The notes beneath the pieces are model-generated. The model was not told the origin of the DNA and made no database searches. It saw nothing but the letters and a program-made list of their open reading frames with translations. 64,000 bases of DNA from Pelagibacteraceae bacterium AG-349-O05 (GTDB lineage: Bacteria > Pseudomonadota > Alphaproteobacteria > Pelagibacterales > Pelagibacteraceae): assembly GCA_003281005.1 (NCBI GenBank), contig QCDE01000003.1:1-64000 (forward strand), written 5' to 3'. Every line of letters starts with the position of its first letter. Position 1 is the stretch's first letter. A program made the translations under genes and the position numbers. Positions 43,721-51,791 of the stretch are shown piece by piece.

Positions 43721-44662
43721 ATGAAAAAAATATTAAGTTTTATTCTAGGATCTATTTTTGCGCTTAACCTATCAATTTCAGTTGCTAATTCAGCTGCAAA
43801 TGAAGTTAGAGTTGCATACTTTCTAGAATGGCCGAGCCCAAATCTAGAGGATATGCAGAAGAAAAATTTTGCTAAAGCTCTTGGCGTACCAGTTAAATGG
43901 ACTAACTTCACAAATGGTGGGGCAATGACTGATGCAATGTTAGCAGGAGATATTGATATTTCTTACTCACAAGGATTAGTGCCTTTTATAAATGCTGTAA
44001 AATCAAATGCACCTATAAAATTAGTTGATATTGCTATGGAATACGGAATGGGTGGAACTACATGTGTTACATCTAACGCTTCTGGAATAACAAAAGCAAA
44101 CGCTACTGAATTAGAAGGTAAAAAAGTTGCTGTTCCATTAGGAACAATGGCTGAATACGTTTTTGATGAAAGTATGAAAGTTGTTGGTGCTGATAGAGGT
44201 AAAATGGACATTATTCAAATGGACCCAGAAGAAGGTGCTGCTGCATTAGTTAGTGGTGATGTTGTAATGGCATGTTTATTTGGTGGTAATTCTATCAAAG
44301 CAGCAACTGCAGTTGGTTCAAGACTTTTGACTGTTGATGAAGCTAGAGCAGCTGGTATCTTAGGTATAGATATCACGTCTGTTACAGATAAATTCATGAA
44401 AGAAAACCCAGGTATGTTAAGAACTTTCATCGAAGTAACTCATGAGGCTAATGCTAGATATAAAGCTGGTAAGGCTGATATGAATTCTATGGCGAAAGCT
44501 TCTGAAATGAAAGTTTCAGATATGAAAGAAACTTTAAGTGGCTTCAAATTCTTAACGCCAGAAGAAACAAAAGCATCTATGGAAAGTGGTAATCTTGATG
44601 GTTTCCTAAAAGGTATGGGAACTCCAGGAGGATCTGTGGATACAAGTTTCTTACCTTTATAA
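43721..44662 (+). CDS. tauA: Taurine-type ABC transporter substrate-binding protein
   Basis: 313 residues with a signal peptide (about 1-25, ending NSAAN). It belongs to the nitrate/sulfonate/taurine receptor family: VAYFLEWPSPNLEDMQ near residue 29, then FTNGGAMTDAMLAGDIDISYSQG near residue 64, a variant of the ligand-binding SGGAMxxAMxAGDID motif. A good ribosome binding site (AGGGGAATAA) precedes the ATG. It is followed by a strong terminator-like hairpin, so it is probably made in excess over TauBC. Confidence 0.88.
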   Translation: MKKILSFILGSIFALNLSISVANSAANEVRVAYFLEWPSPNLEDMQKKNFAKALGVPVKWTNFTNGGAMTDAMLAGDIDISYSQGLVPFINAVKSNAPIKLVDIAMEYGMGGTTCVTSNASGITKANATELEGKKVAVPLGTMAEYVFDESMKVVGADRGKMDIIQMDPEEGAAALVSGDVVMACLFGGNSIKAATAVGSRLLTVDEARAAGILGIDITSVTDKFMKENPGMLRTFIEVTHEANARYKAGKADMNSMAKASEMKVSDMKETLSGFKFLTPEETKASMESGNLDGFLKGMGTPGGSVDTSFLPL

Positions 44663-44683
44663 TTTTAAGGGTTTAAAACTTTT

Positions 44684-44721
44684 AAATAGGCACCGATTAA
44701 TAGTTGGTGCCTATTTTTTTT
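44684..44721 (+). terminator. Terminator/attenuator after tauA
   Basis: AAATAGGCACC (44684-44694) pairs with GGTGCCTATTT (44706-44716), 11 bp, then T-tract to 44721. It lies between the tauA stop and the tauB ATG (44747), so transcripts of tauB-tauC would need readthrough; it should give a surplus of binding protein. Confidence 0.85.
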
Positions 44722-44746
44722 GTCAAATTTCTAATATAAAGTAGTT

Positions 44747-45544
44747 ATGAGTGATCTAGTTTCTCAAAATCTAAATATGATTTTTAAAACTCCAAAAGGA
44801 GAAACGGTTCATGCTTTAAAGGATGTAAGTTTTACTTTAAAAAAAGGAGAATTGCTTACTGTTCTTGGGCCCTCTGGTTGTGGAAAAACAACTTTACTAA
44901 ATATTACTGCTGGATTTTTAAGACCCACGTCAGGAAAAATAACACTTAACAATAACGAAATTGATGGACCTGGTGTTGAAAGAGGAATGGTTTTTCAACA
45001 AGGTGCTTTGTTTGAATGGTTAACAGTTTCTGAGAATGTAAATTTTGGACTAAGGATGAAAAAAGAAGATCCTGAAGTTACAGCAAAGAAAGTTGATGAG
45101 TGGTTAGATATAGTTGGACTTAAAGGTTTTGGAAATACGCCTACATATCAATTATCAGGTGGTATGCAGCAAAGAGTTGCACTTGCAAGATGTTTAATAA
45201 ATGATCCCGATTTAATTTTAATGGATGAGCCATTAGGAGCATTAGATGCTTTAACAAGAGAAAAAATGCAGTCTTTAGTTTTAAAGATTTGGAAAGAAAC
45301 TGGAAAAACTATTATCTTAATTACTCACTCTGTTGAAGAAGCATTATTGCTTGGAGAAAGATTATATGTAATGGCACCAAGACCAGGACGTATACATAAA
45401 GAGTACAACCTTCCATTTGCAGAAATGGGTCTCACACAAGATTTAAGAGAAATTAAAAAAAATAAAGAATTTTCATCTACAAGAGAAGAAATTTTATCCA
45501 TGATTTGGAATATGGAAGAAGAAATAATGGGGAAAGAAAATTAA
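44747..45544 (+). CDS. tauB: Taurine-type ABC transporter ATP-binding protein
   Basis: 265-residue ABC ATPase: Walker A GPSGCGKTTLL near residue 37, Q-loop FQQGALFEW, signature LSGGMQQRVALAR near residue 139, Walker B LILMDEPLGALD and switch His in LITHSVEEA. It resembles TauB/SsuB/NrtD-type proteins. Its stop overlaps the tauC start as TAATG. Confidence 0.92.
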   Translation: MSDLVSQNLNMIFKTPKGETVHALKDVSFTLKKGELLTVLGPSGCGKTTLLNITAGFLRPTSGKITLNNNEIDGPGVERGMVFQQGALFEWLTVSENVNFGLRMKKEDPEVTAKKVDEWLDIVGLKGFGNTPTYQLSGGMQQRVALARCLINDPDLILMDEPLGALDALTREKMQSLVLKIWKETGKTIILITHSVEEALLLGERLYVMAPRPGRIHKEYNLPFAEMGLTQDLREIKKNKEFSSTREEILSMIWNMEEEIMGKEN

Positions 45545-47469
45545 TGTTAACCCAATTTGTAACATTATTAATTATCGTATCTGTTATCGGATGTATTCTT
45601 TATGGAAGAAGATTAATTAGAACTGAAAAAGTTGATGCTGTATTTGGTAATCCGGAAAGAGCTAAAGGTGGAACACACTGGGTAATTGTCGGTAGTAGCG
45701 CAATCTTAATGCTATGGCTTTATTATTCATGGGATATCGCGAAAGGTTTTTATCCAAAATCTGCAAATGAATTATGCCAAGTTGCTAAAATTAATGAGTC
45801 TTTATTAGGTTTAAAATATCAGTTTCCCATTGAGGAAAGGGAATTCAAAAGCACATCGATTATTAAAATTGAAAATAAAAATCTTATAAAAATTGTAAAT
45901 GAAATAAAAGCATCTCCAGATCTAAATGATCAACAAAAAACAATCCTTGTAAGTTTTATTGATAGAACTTCTAAATTAATTCCATTTTTAACAAGTGAAG
46001 AACTAATGGAAATGGATACCAAAATTAAACTTCAGGAAATGACAGAAGAAATAAAAATTCTAAGTTCTAATTTCCAAAAGAAAGATTATCCCTTTGAGAC
46101 AGATGCTGAAAAAACTGAAAGACAAAAACTTATTGATGAACAAGGTGTTTGGGGAATAACAACCATAGACTCTGGAACAGGTACAATTGAAAATACTATT
46201 GAGATACCAACTGCACCTCAAACTAATAAAGGTTTAAAATTTCATGCAGCCGCAGCAGAACTAAAAAAAATTGACGACAAATTTTTTAAATTAAAAAACC
46301 ATAACCCTCAGTTCAAAAGCGCAATCACACAGCTTAAAGATGATATTAAAGCTTACAGGAAAGGATTAGATGATAGTGAAGAAATAGCATCTGACTATGC
46401 AAAAAATATTGTTAAAATTGCAAGGAGAATAGAGTTTGCAAGCATCTACCCTCCTAATGCTTTAAATGAAATGCAAGCAGCAATAATAGAGTTTGATGAA
46501 TTACAAAATAAAGAGCAAGGTGGATTAAGATTAATTGATATTATTCTATTTCCAGCAGGAACAATTGTAGCAAGTGGACCAACATGTTCTGAACAAGGTT
46601 CAGGTAGATGGTTACCTAAACCATCAGATACATTTAATAAGTTTGTATTGATGTCTAAACCAAGTGTTGGATACAAAAATATTCCTCTTTTATGGATTGA
46701 GATGGTTGATGTAAGTAAAATGATCGGATTTATTTTACCTGATTGGATAGCAGATATGTTGCCTGGTGAATATCCAGTGCATACAAAAAACGGAATTGTA
46801 AAAGAAAACTTTAAAAGTAACGTATTAAAAGTTGTTACTGGTGACTTTAAATTATTTAAAGTACCTGTTCCATATGGACACATATGGGACTCATTCTTAA
46901 GGGTATTTTTAGGTTTAGTTTTTGGAATTCTTATTGGGGTGCCATTAGGATTGTTTATGGGTTTAAATCGATTTGCTAAAGGCTTCTTTGATCCTTTAAT
47001 CGAATTATACAGACCTGTTCCACCGTTAGCTTGGGCGCCATTGATTATTTCAGTTCTTGGAATAGATAACACAGGTAAAATATTTTTATTATTCATGGTC
47101 TCACTTTCAATTATGATTATTTCTGCAAGAGCTGGTGCATCGGGAACTCAACTTTCAAAAATCCATGCGGCACACTCACTAGGAGCTACTAAAAAACAAA
47201 TTTTAAGACATGTTATTTTCCCTAATTCACTGCCTGAAATTCTAACAGGAATTAGAGTAGCTGTTGGTATGTGTTGGGGAACACTTGTTGCTGCAGAGTT
47301 TTTAGCAGGTACAACTGGTATTGGTTTCGTTGAAAACGTTGCTAAAAAATACTTCCAATACGAGGTAATTTGGATAACGATATTTATTATGGGTCTACTA
47401 GGTCTTTTATTTGATATTACTTTGAGAAAAATTATTGAAAAAACTATTCCTTGGCGTGGAAAAGGATAA
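45544..47469 (+). CDS. tauC: Taurine-type ABC permease with large N-terminal extension
   Basis: The permease domain lies in the last ~200 of 641 residues: HIWDSFLRVFLGLVFG, then AHSLGATKKQILRHVIFP as the EAA loop. Before it are two N-terminal hydrophobic helices (residues 3-20 and 36-56) and about 370 mostly polar residues with helical stretches, probably extracytoplasmic. Ordinary TauC/SsuC proteins have about 260-280 residues. The ORF-track start (45505) overlaps tauB by 40 bases; I use ATG 45544, which makes a TAATG junction. The extension's role is unknown. Confidence 0.85.
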   Translation: MLTQFVTLLIIVSVIGCILYGRRLIRTEKVDAVFGNPERAKGGTHWVIVGSSAILMLWLYYSWDIAKGFYPKSANELCQVAKINESLLGLKYQFPIEEREFKSTSIIKIENKNLIKIVNEIKASPDLNDQQKTILVSFIDRTSKLIPFLTSEELMEMDTKIKLQEMTEEIKILSSNFQKKDYPFETDAEKTERQKLIDEQGVWGITTIDSGTGTIENTIEIPTAPQTNKGLKFHAAAAELKKIDDKFFKLKNHNPQFKSAITQLKDDIKAYRKGLDDSEEIASDYAKNIVKIARRIEFASIYPPNALNEMQAAIIEFDELQNKEQGGLRLIDIILFPAGTIVASGPTCSEQGSGRWLPKPSDTFNKFVLMSKPSVGYKNIPLLWIEMVDVSKMIGFILPDWIADMLPGEYPVHTKNGIVKENFKSNVLKVVTGDFKLFKVPVPYGHIWDSFLRVFLGLVFGILIGVPLGLFMGLNRFAKGFFDPLIELYRPVPPLAWAPLIISVLGIDNTGKIFLLFMVSLSIMIISARAGASGTQLSKIHAAHSLGATKKQILRHVIFPNSLPEILTGIRVAVGMCWGTLVAAEFLAGTTGIGFVENVAKKYFQYEVIWITIFIMGLLGLLFDITLRKIIEKTIPWRGKG

Positions 47470-47485
47470 ATGTTAAGGGGTTGGA

Positions 47486-48490
47486 ATGAAAACCCCAGTT
47501 TTAAAAAAACAAGTCATTCAAATATTTCAAAAATTTGGTCTAAGTAAAGATCATTCTTTAATTTCTACTAATGCATTAATTAATGCAGAATTAGTTGGTG
47601 CATATGGGCATGGTTTATCAAGACTTAAAATGTATTGTGATCGAATTTCTAAAAAAGTAATTAATCCAAAACCAAAAATTAAAATCAAAAAAATTTCTTC
47701 TTCTATATCTCATATTGATGCGAATAATAGTATTGGCTTTGTTGCTGCTGATCTAGGAATTAAAACTGCAATTAAACATGCGCAAAAAACCGGAATAGGA
47801 ATGGTAGCAGTTAAAAACAGTGGTCACTATGGTTTATCTGGTTATTACGCAGAACAAGCGGTAAAGAAAAATTTAATTACAATGATCTATACGAATGCTC
47901 CACCTGCAGTTGCTCCACATGGTGCTTTAAAAGCTTTATTTGGAACAAATCCAATTTGTTTTGGATCTCCTACTGGTTCTAAAATTCCTTTTATTCTAGA
48001 TACATCAATTTCAGTAATTAATAGAGGGAAAATTAGAGTTGCAGCAAGAAACAATCAATCTATTCCTATAGGAGTTGCTTTAGATAAATTTGGCAAACCA
48101 ACTACAGACGCAAAAAAAGCATTAGCTGGCGTTCAATTACCAATTGCAGGCTTTAGAGGATCGGGCCTTGCTTGGATGGTTGATATTTTAAGTGGAGTTT
48201 TAACTGGCGGAAATCACGCAGGAAGAGTTAAAGATCCATTTGATGATTTTTCAGGACCACAAAATATTGGACACTTATTTATTACTTTTAAGGCAAATTT
48301 ATTTCAAAAAAATTATAAACAAAGAATTAAATATAATATTAAAACAATAAAAGAGCTTCCTAAGATAAAAGGTGTTAAGGAAATAATGTATCCAGGCCAA
48401 AATAAATTTATCCGGTATAAAAATAATTCAAAAAGGGAAATTTCTATTCCGAAAATAATAAAAAAAGATTTGGAAAACTTAATAAGTTAA
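47486..48490 (+). CDS. Malate/L-lactate (Ldh2) family dehydrogenase
   Basis: 334-residue member of the Ldh2/YlbC family, NAD(P)-dependent 2-hydroxyacid oxidation. The catalytic His is in KNSGHYGLSGYYA near residue 111 and the YTNAPPAVAPHGA motif near residue 138. Relatives act on malate, lactate, ureidoglycolate, 2,3-diketo-gulonate and (as ComC) sulfolactate. Placed 16 bases after tauC with an AAGGGG ribosome site, so a sulfonate intermediate such as sulfolactate is a reasonable guess. Confidence 0.78.
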   Translation: MKTPVLKKQVIQIFQKFGLSKDHSLISTNALINAELVGAYGHGLSRLKMYCDRISKKVINPKPKIKIKKISSSISHIDANNSIGFVAADLGIKTAIKHAQKTGIGMVAVKNSGHYGLSGYYAEQAVKKNLITMIYTNAPPAVAPHGALKALFGTNPICFGSPTGSKIPFILDTSISVINRGKIRVAARNNQSIPIGVALDKFGKPTTDAKKALAGVQLPIAGFRGSGLAWMVDILSGVLTGGNHAGRVKDPFDDFSGPQNIGHLFITFKANLFQKNYKQRIKYNIKTIKELPKIKGVKEIMYPGQNKFIRYKNNSKREISIPKIIKKDLENLIS

Positions 48491-48676
48491 CATAGTTAGA
48501 GCACCCAACGAAACAATAACAGATGATAAAATTATTGTTCGTTTAACTTTTTCCTTCTTCTTTTCCTCTAGAAGTCTTTGCTTTAGAACATCCACGTTAA
48601 CTCTTTTTGGAGCTTTAACATATTGAGAAGGGGTCTCTATGATCTCGGATGTTCTATTTAAGCTTTCTGTACTCAT
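48479..48676 (-). CDS. Small C-terminally anchored membrane protein (paralogue family)
   Basis: 65 residues from ATG 48676 (the ORF track's longer version begins with TTG). A polar N-terminal half is followed by a basic stretch (LEEKKKEKVKR) and a C-terminal hydrophobic helix (TIILSSVIVSLGALTML). The layout and the V[ND][IV]L..R...KK motif resemble the product of 38359-38568, so the two look like distant paralogues. It overlaps the end of the Ldh2 gene by 12 bases in convergent orientation. Function unknown. Confidence 0.55.
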   Translation of the reverse strand: MSTESLNRTSEIIETPSQYVKAPKRVNVDVLKQRLLEEKKKEKVKRTIILSSVIVSLGALTMLTY

Positions 48677-48734
48677 TGCATCAGATAAACACAAATTTAT
48701 TTTTTTTTAAATAGAGATATTTGTCCAAAATGGG

Positions 48735-48763
48735 TTGACTCGTTATTTTATATTGTTCATATT
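48735..48763 (+). promoter_or_regulatory. Predicted promoter of the winged-helix regulator
   Basis: TTGACT (48735-48740) with CATATT (48758-48763) at a 17-base spacer. The ORF-track TTG start coincides with this -35, which is why I prefer ATG 48780 as the true start. Confidence 0.4.
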
Positions 48764-48779
48764 GGGTTTTTTTAAAATC

Positions 48780-49739
48780 ATGAACACTTTACCTAGTATA
48801 TCTGAACATATTGATGAGAAGATAATCAATAAAGTAATTCAAGATAACTTTGCCGCACTAGCACCCTATTATTTTACTTTAACAAGTAATTGGTTTGTCA
48901 GAGCCTATGATCATTGGAAAGATATAGATAAGTTCGTCATCATTATATATTTGATACATCAAGATCTTGTATATTTCAGGCAAAATGGTTTGAAAATCGA
49001 CTACGAAACATTTTATGAAAAAAAATCTATTGAAATTGATAAAATTAATATTTCAGACATTTCAAAAGATCTAGGGGTTCCAAAAGAAAGTATAAGAAGA
49101 AAAGTTTTAGAATTAGAAAAACAAAAAGTAATTAAAAGAATTGGTAAGAAAATTTTTGTTGTAAGAGATACTCTTTATTCGGCTAAAGCGGTCGAAACAC
49201 TTACTGAGGTTGCAAATATATTACATGAATTTAATAAAATTTTAAAAAAAGAAAAACTAGCAAATGAAGTTTATTCTGTAAAAGAAATAATATTAGCAAT
49301 TAAAGAAAATTTTTCTTACTGTTTGTATCAGTTTAATAAATTTTGGTTTATTTATATCAGTAGATGGAGAAAAGAGCTTAAAGATTTAGAAACTTTGGGT
49401 ATTGGTATGGTTGTGGTAATAAATGCAGTTAAAAATAAAGATTTTACTCCAAAAAAAAATATGCGTTCATTCCATAAAGAAGTTATGGGCTCTGACAGTA
49501 GAGGTGTAAATGCTATGTCAATTTCTGAGATAACTGGTATTCCAAGGCCTACAGTTGTTAGAAAATTAAAATATTTAATTAATAAAAAATATCTTCATAT
49601 AAATCAAAAAAAATTAATTTCATTTAATGCTCAAGATAGTGCTTTTATAACAACTAAGGGAATGGTGAACAAAAATATGATTAGCTTAAGTCATTTTATC
49701 TATAAAGTTTTTAATCAAATAAGAATAATAAATTCTTAA
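48780..49739 (+). CDS. Transcriptional regulator with two winged-helix domains
   Basis: 319 residues from ATG 48780. Two helix-turn-helix units are visible: ISDISKDLGVPKESIRRKVLELEKQ (about residue 64) and ISEITGIPRPTVVRKLKYLINK (about residue 236), each followed by a wing-like strand. The middle is helical and has no obvious ligand domain. The tandem architecture suggests one protein that binds DNA as a pseudo-dimer. Neighbours are taurine and AfuABC-type uptake genes, so it may control one of them. I do not recognise a named family. Confidence 0.65.
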   Translation: MNTLPSISEHIDEKIINKVIQDNFAALAPYYFTLTSNWFVRAYDHWKDIDKFVIIIYLIHQDLVYFRQNGLKIDYETFYEKKSIEIDKINISDISKDLGVPKESIRRKVLELEKQKVIKRIGKKIFVVRDTLYSAKAVETLTEVANILHEFNKILKKEKLANEVYSVKEIILAIKENFSYCLYQFNKFWFIYISRWRKELKDLETLGIGMVVVINAVKNKDFTPKKNMRSFHKEVMGSDSRGVNAMSISEITGIPRPTVVRKLKYLINKKYLHINQKKLISFNAQDSAFITTKGMVNKNMISLSHFIYKVFNQIRIINS

Positions 49740-50587
49740 TTAGACTTCCTTAAAATATAAATAAAAATAAATCCAGTTATATACATGATTAGTGCATAAG
49801 CACCTGTTGGTATTGCATATAATATATCGGTGCCAAATATTTGTGTTGAAACGAATAATGCTAAAGTGCCATTTTGTAATCCACATTCTAAAGCAATGCA
49901 TCTCATTTGTTTAATTCCTGAGGCAAATGCTTTTGCAATATAATATGCAATTACCATCATCAATATATTTAATATTAAAGTAATCAAACCTGCTTGTTTT
50001 ATAAAGCTTAAAATATTTTCTCTTTCTTCATAAAACGCTGCTACGAAAAAAATAGCAAACAGAACTATGTTAAGTTTATTAAATATTTCAACTTTAGAAG
50101 ATATGAAATTTTCAGCAAATTTTCTGATAATCATTCCTAAAATCACAGGCACTGTTACAACTAAAAACATTTTTAAAGCTATTCCTGTCATTGAAATATT
50201 TTGAGAAACTTCTGTTATCCCTAACATGTCTGCAGATGTAAAAATTATTAATGGAACTGTAATTATACTTAATAAACTAATTATAGCAGTTAAAGATATT
50301 GATAATGCAACGTCCCCATCAGCAAATTTTGTCATTACATTAGATGTAACTCCACCTGGAGCTGCAGCTATGATCATAACCCCTATTGCTATTTCGGGCG
50401 GTGTTTTTAAAATTAAAATTAATATGTATGCTACAATTGGAAGAATTATTAATTGAGAAACAAACCCAACTATAAAGTCTTTTGGTGCTTTGAATACTCT
50501 TCCAAAATCTTCTAGTTTTAGACCTAGACCTAAGCCTAACATTATCAAGGCCAAAATAATTGGCGCTATCTTAGTTACAATTTCCAA
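49736..50587 (-). CDS. Bile acid:sodium symporter (BASS) family transporter
   Basis: 283 residues with about nine to ten hydrophobic segments and the family's discontinuous-helix motifs, for example IAAAPGGVTSNVMTKFADGD near residue 73 and LECGLQNGTLALFVS near residue 236. BASS members import sodium with organic anions such as bile acids, pyruvate or pantothenate. The substrate is unknown. It is divergent from the AfuA-like gene with 154 bases between. Confidence 0.87.
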   Translation of the reverse strand: MEIVTKIAPIILALIMLGLGLGLKLEDFGRVFKAPKDFIVGFVSQLIILPIVAYILILILKTPPEIAIGVMIIAAAPGGVTSNVMTKFADGDVALSISLTAIISLLSIITVPLIIFTSADMLGITEVSQNISMTGIALKMFLVVTVPVILGMIIRKFAENFISSKVEIFNKLNIVLFAIFFVAAFYEERENILSFIKQAGLITLILNILMMVIAYYIAKAFASGIKQMRCIALECGLQNGTLALFVSTQIFGTDILYAIPTGAYALIMYITGFIFIYILRKSN

Positions 50588-50718
50588 AGTCCCCTCTCAG
50601 AAAAAACTATACAATAATTTTAATATATTTGATAAATAAAATAAATTTTAAACCTAGAAGTGAATCTTTTAACAAAATAGTAACAATTTTATTAAATTCA
50701 TATTAACTTTATTTACAA

Positions 50719-50724
50719 TATAAC
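50719..50724 (+). promoter_or_regulatory. Possible -10 element of the AfuA-like operon
   Basis: TATAAC 18 bases before the ATG, followed by a strong GAGAGAGG ribosome site. The matching -35 region is weak (ATTCAT). Other than this and the start of the BASS gene, the 154-base gap 50588-50741 shows nothing clear. Confidence 0.35.
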
Positions 50725-50741
50725 TTTAGAGAGAGGAAATA

Positions 50742-51779
50742 ATGAAAAATATAATCAAGATAGCATCTATTGTCCTTCTTTTTTCAATAACAATGTTTGG
50801 TGTTACAAACAAAGCTTCTGCAGCAAAATTAACTTTATATTGCAGTGTAGAAATCGATGTTTGTGAAATGCTTGAACAAGCTTATGAAAAAGAAACAGGC
50901 ACAAAAGTTGCAATGACAAGAGCAAGTAGTGGTGAAACTTTTGCAAAAATTAAAGCAGAAGGATCTAATCCAAAAGGAGATGTTTGGTTTGGTGGAACAG
51001 GTGATCCACACTTAACAGCTGCTCAGGAAAATTTAACAGAAAAATATAAATCAAAACACTTTGATGATTTATTACCTGCAGCACAAAACCAAGCAAAAAA
51101 TGCTGACTATAAATCTGTGGGGATTTATGTTGGTGCATTAGGTTTTGGATACAATAAAGATCTTTTAGCTAAAAAAGGTCTTCCAGCTCCAAAATCATGG
51201 ATGGACTTAACAAAACCTATTTATAAAGGTGAAATCCAAGTAGCAAATCCTAATTCATCTGGAACTGCTTACACAACTTTAGCTACAATTCTTCAAATTT
51301 TTGGAGAAGATAAAGGTTGGGATTACATGAAAAAACTTCATGCAAATATAAATACTTACACAAAATCTGGTTCTGCTCCAATTAAAGCAACTGGAAGAGG
51401 AGAAAACTTAATTGGTATTTGTTTCCAACACGATGGTGTTAAACAAACTAAAAAAGGTTTACCTGTTGTAACGGTATCTCCAGCTGAAGGAACTGGTTAT
51501 GAAGTTGGATCAATGAGTATTATTGCTGGTGCAAGAAATATGAAAGAAGCTAAGAAGTTTTATGACTGGGCATTAAGTCCTGCAATACAAACTATGGTTT
51601 TCACTTCAGGAAAATCTTTACAAGTACCATCAAATACTAAAGCAAAAGCTGATCCTGATGCTCCAGATTTATCTACAATTAACTTAATTGATTACAATTT
51701 TAAAGTTTATGGAGATAAAGCTACTAGAGCGAGCCTGTTATCCAAGTGGGATAACGATGTATCTGTAATTCCTAGATAA
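50742..51779 (+). CDS. ABC transporter substrate-binding protein (Fe3+/AfuA-type)
   Basis: 345 residues with signal peptide (about 1-28, ending ASAAK). It belongs to the extracellular solute-binding group that includes Fbp/FutA iron receptors and AfuA: LTLYCSVEIDVCEMLEQAYEKE near residue 30 and GDVWFGGTGDPHLTAAQE near residue 78. The usual twin-Tyr iron site is not evident to me, and AfuA-type members bind sugar phosphates or other organophosphates, so annotating it as an iron receptor would be unsafe. It leads the operon with permease, ATPase, Pta and HpsN-like genes. Confidence 0.8.
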   Translation: MKNIIKIASIVLLFSITMFGVTNKASAAKLTLYCSVEIDVCEMLEQAYEKETGTKVAMTRASSGETFAKIKAEGSNPKGDVWFGGTGDPHLTAAQENLTEKYKSKHFDDLLPAAQNQAKNADYKSVGIYVGALGFGYNKDLLAKKGLPAPKSWMDLTKPIYKGEIQVANPNSSGTAYTTLATILQIFGEDKGWDYMKKLHANINTYTKSGSAPIKATGRGENLIGICFQHDGVKQTKKGLPVVTVSPAEGTGYEVGSMSIIAGARNMKEAKKFYDWALSPAIQTMVFTSGKSLQVPSNTKAKADPDAPDLSTINLIDYNFKVYGDKATRASLLSKWDNDVSVIPR

Positions 51780-51791
51780 TTTTAGGAATTA
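51766..51791 (+). promoter_or_regulatory. Hairpin that masks the ribosome site of the Afu-type permease
   Basis: TAATTCCTA (51766-51774) pairs with TAGGAATTA (51783-51791). The binding-protein stop (TAA 51777-51779) is in the loop and the permease AGGA is in the right arm, one base before ATG 51792. Ribosomes finishing the upstream gene would open it, so coupled translation is likely. Confidence 0.6.

Noticed and set aside
45505-45543. tauC start at 45505
   Set aside because: It would overlap tauB by 40 bases out of frame; ATG 45544 makes the TAATG junction seen in other operons here.
46446-47096. 216-residue minus-strand ORF within tauC
   Set aside because: Shadow of the real gene: it is antisense to conserved permease sequence, has no ribosome site, and reads as low-complexity Pro/Asn-rich protein.
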